DNA of 64,000 nucleotides from Curvibacter sp. AEP1-3 (GTDB taxonomy: Bacteria > Pseudomonadota > Gammaproteobacteria > Burkholderiales > Burkholderiaceae_C). This document shows positions 60,826-64,000 of the stretch, piece by piece (within the stretch, counting starts at the first letter, position 1; every line of letters starts with the position of its first letter). A program made the position numbers and the translations under genes. The notes under the pieces were generated by a model. That model was not told the DNA's origin and ran no database searches. It worked only from the letters and a program-made list of their open reading frames with translations. The stretch covers positions 744,001-808,000 of the forward strand of contig NZ_CP015698.1 of NCBI RefSeq assembly GCF_002163715.1, read 5' to 3'.

Positions 60826-61529
60826 CGGGTCACAGGCTTGCGCGGGGCCAATACGTTTTCGTAGGTAGTGCAGTCCCGCGCATAGCAACAGCAGGCAGCC
60901 GCCAGCAAACCCTGGTGGTCCACCACGGTCAGATGGCCGCGGTGGTAGTGGATCAAACCGCGCGACTGCAAGTCACTGGCGGCATTGGTCACACTAACGC
61001 GGCGCACTCCCAGCATGGTGGACAAAAACTCCTGGGTCATTGGAAACGTATCACCCGGCGAGCGGTCACGACACATCAGTAACCAGCGTGCCAGACGCGG
61101 CGAGATTTCATGAAAGCGGATACACGCACTCGCCTGCGACAGCTGGGCCTGCACGACATAGGCATAGCGGTCCAACACCTTGCTCAGGCCACTGGACTCG
61201 GCCAGCACTGCAAGGAAAGCCTGGCTCTCGAGCCGCCACGCCACGCCACTCTCTTGCACGAGTGCTTCCACCGCAGCGACTGGGACCCCCTGTGCCACCC
61301 CCAGACCCAGCATGCCCTCCGTGCCGACCATGCCGACTTCCATCCTGCGGGTGTCCCCCGCGTCGGCCAACAAAGAGATGTACCCCTCCAGCGGAAAGTG
61401 CACGTGGGTCTGTTGGGCGCCCGGCGTCCACAACACGTCCTGAAACGCCATGGGAACAGCGGTACCTGCCACCTTGATCTTGCGCAGGTCGGCCTGCGAG
61501 AGGCTGGCGAGTATTCGGTTGCGATGCAT
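60822..61529 (-). CDS. Second Crp/Fnr-family transcriptional regulator
   Basis: 235 residues, related in layout to the gene at 60106. Sensor barrel (DVLWTPGAQQTHVHFPLEGYISLLADAGDTRRMEVGMVGTEGM) and winged helix (MTQEFLSTMLGVRRVSVTNAASDLQSRGLIHYHRGHLTVVDHQGL). The tail AACCCYARDC holds several cysteines near the C-terminus (CCCYARDC), a possible redox or metal site but not the Fnr arrangement. It overlaps the end of the first regulator by 4 bp in convergent orientation. Confidence 0.9.
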   Translation of the reverse strand: MHRNRILASLSQADLRKIKVAGTAVPMAFQDVLWTPGAQQTHVHFPLEGYISLLADAGDTRRMEVGMVGTEGMLGLGVAQGVPVAAVEALVQESGVAWRLESQAFLAVLAESSGLSKVLDRYAYVVQAQLSQASACIRFHEISPRLARWLLMCRDRSPGDTFPMTQEFLSTMLGVRRVSVTNAASDLQSRGLIHYHRGHLTVVDHQGLLAAACCCYARDCTTYENVLAPRKPVTR

Positions 61530-61583
61530 GGTGTGAACTTTCAGCGGAAAACTGCAGCTTGCGCGCCACAGCCGCCAACGTCT

Positions 61584-61597
61584 GTGCGGTAGGCCGG
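61584..61597 (-). promoter_or_regulatory. Shared stress-block dyad facing the second Crp/Fnr gene
   Basis: On the - strand the half-site CGCAC followed by AGACGTTG is conserved; the other half is degenerate (CCGGC). Centre 21 bp, two helical turns, from the site at 61605. Confidence 0.5.
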
Positions 61598-61604
61598 ACG
61601 ACTT

Positions 61605-61618
61605 GTTCGCTCGCGCAC
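61605..61618 (+). promoter_or_regulatory. Shared stress-block dyad facing the small gene-GGDEF operon
   Basis: GTTCG-CTCG-CGCAC followed by AGACCTTG, 59 bp before the start at 61677. Confidence 0.6.
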
Positions 61619-61676
61619 AGACCTTGTTGGCGCGCCCGAATTACAAACAGATCACCCCCATCCAAAGGAGTGCGCA

Positions 61677-61898
61677 ATGACCAGCATCACCATGAGCAAA
61701 CGCCATCGGCAACCCGTAACCGACGACGACATGAGCCGCCAGTCCAACGTCTTCACCCCGGACAACGGGCTGGACATGGAGCGCCCCTCACGCAAGCCAG
61801 TCATGACCCTGCACCTGCCCCACCGCCGTGAGGCTGCGGTAAGCACACCGCAAGAACCTACCCAACTCTCCCTGCTGGACACGGACCCCGGCACATGA
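61677..61898 (+). CDS. Small hydrophilic protein upstream of a diguanylate cyclase
   Basis: 73 residues, AAAGGAG well placed before the ATG at 61677. Rich in Arg, Pro, Thr and Asp, with no signal or membrane segment; probably disordered. No family recognised. Its stop overlaps the start of the GGDEF gene (ATGA), so both are translated together, which supports it being real. Confidence 0.65.
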   Translation: MTSITMSKRHRQPVTDDDMSRQSNVFTPDNGLDMERPSRKPVMTLHLPHRREAAVSTPQEPTQLSLLDTDPGT

Positions 61899-62605
61899 GC
61901 GCCCAGCCCCAACCGGCCAAGCCGCGACCGCTGGCTTCAGCGGCCCCCTATGCCAACGGCCACGACACCGATCCCAACATACTTGAAGCCGCGTTGGAAA
62001 GCAAAGCCCATTTGGAAGAACAAGTCTCCCAACTGCGCAATGCGTTAGCCAAAGCCCGTCGTGATCTGCAAGGCACCCGGGCCGGTGAGCGCCGCGCCCG
62101 CCACAGCGCCGAGCACGATAGCCTGACCCAGCTGCCCAACCGCAGACACTTTGAAGCCTGCCTTCAAGAAGCCCTGACGGAACAGATAAGCACCCGCAAG
62201 GGCTTGGCACTTTTCTTTCTGGATCTGGATGATTTCAAACAAGTCAATGACAGCCATGGCCACGCAGCAGGCGACAGGCTATTGCGGGTAGTTGCTGCGC
62301 GCCTGAACCAGGCGGTGCGCAAAGAAGACGTGGTGTGCCGATTGGGTGGTGACGAGTTTGCCTGCCTGCTGCGCGGCCTGAGCCAGACCCGGCAGCTCAT
62401 GCAACTGGCGGCCAAACTGTTTGACTCGGTGGCGGCCCCTTGCCGGTTGGATACCTGCGAGTTGAGCGTTCGACCCAGCATTGGCATTGCGATCTGCCCC
62501 CAACACGGCATGACAGGGACGGACCTGCTAGCCCATGCGGATGCTGCCATGTACCGCGCGAAACGCGAACAAACCGGCTATGCCTTTTTTGAAGGACCGG
62601 CTTGA
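61895..62605 (+). CDS. Diguanylate cyclase (GGDEF domain)
   Basis: 236 residues. Residues 30-72 are a coiled coil (LEAALESKAHLEEQVSQLRNALAKARRDL); residues 75-235 form a GGDEF domain with the intact GGDEF at 151-155 and an RxxD product-inhibition site (R142-KE-D145) five residues before it. It makes cyclic di-GMP from GTP; the coiled coil probably dimerises it. No sensor domain, so input may come from a partner, perhaps the small protein coupled upstream. Its end overlaps the convergent YqjK-like gene by 28 bp. Confidence 0.92.
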   Translation: MSAQPQPAKPRPLASAAPYANGHDTDPNILEAALESKAHLEEQVSQLRNALAKARRDLQGTRAGERRARHSAEHDSLTQLPNRRHFEACLQEALTEQISTRKGLALFFLDLDDFKQVNDSHGHAAGDRLLRVVAARLNQAVRKEDVVCRLGGDEFACLLRGLSQTRQLMQLAAKLFDSVAAPCRLDTCELSVRPSIGIAICPQHGMTGTDLLAHADAAMYRAKREQTGYAFFEGPA

Positions 62606-62931
62606 GGGGCAGGCTGCGCTTGGAAGGGGGTGCGCTGCTGCACAGCGGCATGTACCAAACCCTCGGCGGTACGCCATGCCAGCTGGGCCAAAGCCACTTT
62701 GACCGCTGCACTCGGACGCAACCAACGCCAGGGCTTGGTGCCGATCAAGAGCGCAGCGCCTGCCACCACCACAACGACAGTTGCCAAAGGGTAGCGATGG
62801 GACAATTGCCGGGCGGCGCGACGCGCCATCTGTAACTCGGGCCATGGCCCGGCTTGCAGCACTTTACGCATGCTGATCCGATTGGCTTCCAGACGTTGCG
62901 AGGGCGTCGACACGACGGGAATGGGGCTCAT
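62578..62931 (-). CDS. YqjK-like membrane-associated protein
   Basis: 117 residues from the ATG at 62931, which overlaps the stop of the upstream gene (ATGA). Arg-rich N-terminus, a hydrophobic helix ATVVVVVAGAALLIG (about 60-75), a RWLRPSAAVK stretch and a Pro/Gln-rich tail. The pattern and the position after YqjD- and YqjE-like genes resemble E. coli yqjK. Last gene of this leftward operon. Confidence 0.7.
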   Translation of the reverse strand: MSPIPVVSTPSQRLEANRISMRKVLQAGPWPELQMARRAARQLSHRYPLATVVVVVAGAALLIGTKPWRWLRPSAAVKVALAQLAWRTAEGLVHAAVQQRTPFQAQPAPQAGPSKKA

Positions 62932-63317
62932 AGCCCCTCCGGGGAAAGCATGCTGCGGTCCGCTTCCCATTGGGCGCGCGACTCTTCCAGTCCGGGAGCA
63001 GCAGGTCCGTGAGCCCCGGCCCACCAGCACAAGCAGGCGGCCACCAAGGTCACTGCCGGCACCGTAGTCAACAATACCGCATTCACCGGCAAAACGCTTG
63101 CCAGCATCACGGCAACACCGGCGAGGGTCAGCCCCACTCCGGCAAGCAGCACCGCACCGGTGTACCAGACCAGCTTGACGGCCCAGAAGGCCGCCCATGC
63201 TGTGCTCTCGTCACGTAACAGGTCTGCGTAGGCCTGCGCGTGCTCAAGCAGCAGGTCCGGGCGCTGGTGTAACAGGGCCCAGACCGCACCGGCAGCACGG
63301 GATGTAGGTGCTGCCAT
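62928..63317 (-). CDS. YqjE-like protein (holin-X/phage-holin family, not a phage lysis gene)
   Basis: 129 residues. Two hydrophobic helices, about 47-75 and 78-98 (KLVWYTGAVLLAGVGLTLAGVAVML; AVLLTTVPAVTLVAACLCWW). N-terminal helix carries DLLLEHAQAYADLLRDE, typical of YqjE family members. It lies 3 bp after the YqjD-like gene, the E. coli yqjDEK order. Although the Pfam name includes holin, there are no phage genes here. Confidence 0.78.
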   Translation of the reverse strand: MAAPTSRAAGAVWALLHQRPDLLLEHAQAYADLLRDESTAWAAFWAVKLVWYTGAVLLAGVGLTLAGVAVMLASVLPVNAVLLTTVPAVTLVAACLCWWAGAHGPAAPGLEESRAQWEADRSMLSPEGL

Positions 63318-63320
63318 GGC

Positions 63321-63620
63321 TCAATGGCTATGGTGGGAGCGACCGCGCACCAAGAGACCGACTACGCCCATCAGCACCGCGCCCGCTGCGGCCGCCATCA
63401 GCAAAGACTTCAGGGGCTCCTCGCGCACATAGGTGTTGACTTGTTCCTGCGTGCGAACAGCACGGTCTTGAAGCAGGTCGCGGTTATCCCGCAGGGCGTC
63501 GGCACCGCGTTGCAGCAGGCCATCGGCCTGTTGGGCAGCGTGATTGAGTACGGGCATCACATCAGACTCCAGGGGGCCATTGGCGCCGAGAGCATTGGAG
63601 AGGGGGGTGGAAAAACTCAT
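63321..63620 (-). CDS. ElaB/YqjD/DUF883 family membrane-anchored protein
   Basis: 99 residues from the ATG at 63620 (MSFSTPLSNALG), with AAAGGA upstream; a longer start overlaps the previous gene. Amphipathic helices (AAQQADGLLQRGADALRDNRDLLQDRAV), then the family pattern REEPLKSLLMAAAAGAVLMGVVGLLVRGR with a C-terminal membrane anchor. Relatives bind 100S/70S ribosomes at the inner membrane in stationary phase. Confidence 0.85.
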   Translation of the reverse strand: MSFSTPLSNALGANGPLESDVMPVLNHAAQQADGLLQRGADALRDNRDLLQDRAVRTQEQVNTYVREEPLKSLLMAAAAGAVLMGVVGLLVRGRSHHSH

Positions 63621-63670
63621 GGGGAGGTCCTTTCGGGTGGTATCGATAAACAGAGGCGGCAAATGCCGCT

Positions 63671-63886
63671 TCACGGCTTGGTGACCTCATGGCCGATAAC
63701 GCCGCCGACGGCTGCGCCCCCCAGGGTGCCCAGCGTGCCGCCCCCCAGGACCGCACCGCCGACCGCGCCTACGCCGGCACCGATGGCGGTGCCTTTGTCT
63801 TGCGCAGACATGCCTGCGCAGCCGGTGAGGCTGGCGAGGGTGATTGCATAAATGGCCGCAAAGGCCTTGGAAGAATGAATGTGCAT
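63671..63886 (-). CDS. Glycine-zipper lipoprotein
   Basis: 71 residues from the ATG at 63886 (MHIHSSKAFAAIYAITLASLTGC). Lipobox SLTGC; the lipidated chain is one long glycine-zipper segment (GTAIGAGVGAVGGAVLGGGTLGTLGGAAVGGVIG) of the 2TM/Omp_lipo type. Envelope protein, often stress-induced. First gene of the operon with the YqjD/E/K-like genes. Confidence 0.85.
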   Translation of the reverse strand: MHIHSSKAFAAIYAITLASLTGCAGMSAQDKGTAIGAGVGAVGGAVLGGGTLGTLGGAAVGGVIGHEVTKP

Positions 63887-63901
63887 GGTGCGACTCCGGT
63901 T

Positions 63902-63917
63902 ACGTGATGGGTCACGT
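63902..63917. promoter_or_regulatory. Palindrome upstream of the glycine-zipper lipoprotein gene
   Basis: ACGTGA-TGGG-TCACGT, a 16-bp perfect dyad with a 4-bp centre, 16 bp upstream of the ATG at 63886. The position so close to the start would suit repression or translation control. It differs from the GTKCG-N4-CGMAC sites. Confidence 0.4.
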
Positions 63918-64000
63918 GGCGCAATCCGGGAGTGGCACTGCATCACGCTCCCTGACCGGCGGCACTGCAACGCAGAGGGGCTGATCAGGAAAGTGAAGCG

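Noticed and set aside
62928..63317. Prophage remnant suggested by a holin-family protein.
   Set aside because: It sits in a yqjD-yqjE-yqjK-like operon and no other phage gene is near.
1..64000. CRISPR array or insertion sequence.
   Set aside because: No regularly spaced direct repeats and no transposase gene were seen on either strand.

Overview
The window reads as a chromosomal segment of a Gram-negative betaproteobacterium, most likely a Burkholderiales/Comamonadaceae member close to Rhodoferax or Curvibacter. This is inferred from the thrS-infC-rpmI-rplT-pheS-pheT-ihfA-merR-tRNA-Pro gene order, the dispersed 50-bp intergenic repeats, and a housekeeping and catabolic gene set typical of that family. 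No phage, plasmid origin, CRISPR array or rRNA gene is visible.

Left end (1-5.3 kb): an integron. A complete integron-type tyrosine recombinase (intI, + strand, 3688-4683) has a consensus LexA box just upstream. A cassette array runs leftwards on the - strand and off the window edge. Three attC sites can be delimited (1147-1215, 1734-1800, 2946-3014) and a fourth junction is suggested near 864-876. The cassettes carry a small membrane protein, a HEPN-like protein with an SH3-like tail, a protein with ADP-ribosyltransferase-like motifs, a cassette with no clear gene, and a truncated FRG-domain protein. The integron lies on the 3' side of a tRNA-Pro(GGG) gene.

5.4-13.6 kb (- strand): the translation operon thrS-infC-rpmI-rplT-pheS-pheT-ihfA-merR. 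infC appears to start at a rare ATC codon. Upstream of thrS there is what looks like a complete ribosome-mediated transcription attenuator: a 13-residue leader peptide with four threonines, mutually exclusive 1:2, 2:3 and 3:4 pairings, and an intrinsic terminator.

13.7-29 kb: isocitrate lyase with two upstream copies of a palindrome, then a putrescine/polyamine uptake and catabolism region: a type III glutamine-synthetase-like enzyme, PotFGHI-like ABC transporter, transaminase, PuuA-like gamma-glutamyl ligase, divergent MocR regulator, PuuB-like oxidase and agmatinase. A DMT exporter, an RraA-like protein and a histone-H1-like/SWIB protein follow.

29.9-50 kb: a dipeptide ABC transporter (dppBCDF plus binding protein), an orphan FAD protein with a CadC-like regulator and an unknown divergent protein, a TPP-dependent enzyme coupled to a VOC protein, a cysteine desulfurase-rhodanese fusion with a divergent Lrp regulator, and a phenylalanine/tyrosine degradation operon (hppD, VOC protein, fahA, phhA) with another divergent Lrp regulator.

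50-64 kb: an envelope/stress block. It has OmpA-like and BON lipoproteins, a giant cyclic beta-glucan synthase in an operon with a membrane hydroxylase and a small membrane protein, two Crp/Fnr-type regulators, a diguanylate cyclase, and a YqjD/YqjE/YqjK-like operon behind a glycine-zipper lipoprotein. Five promoters in this block share a dyad, GTKCG-N4-CGMAC followed by an AGAC-like tail, which may define a small regulon of one of the Crp/Fnr proteins.
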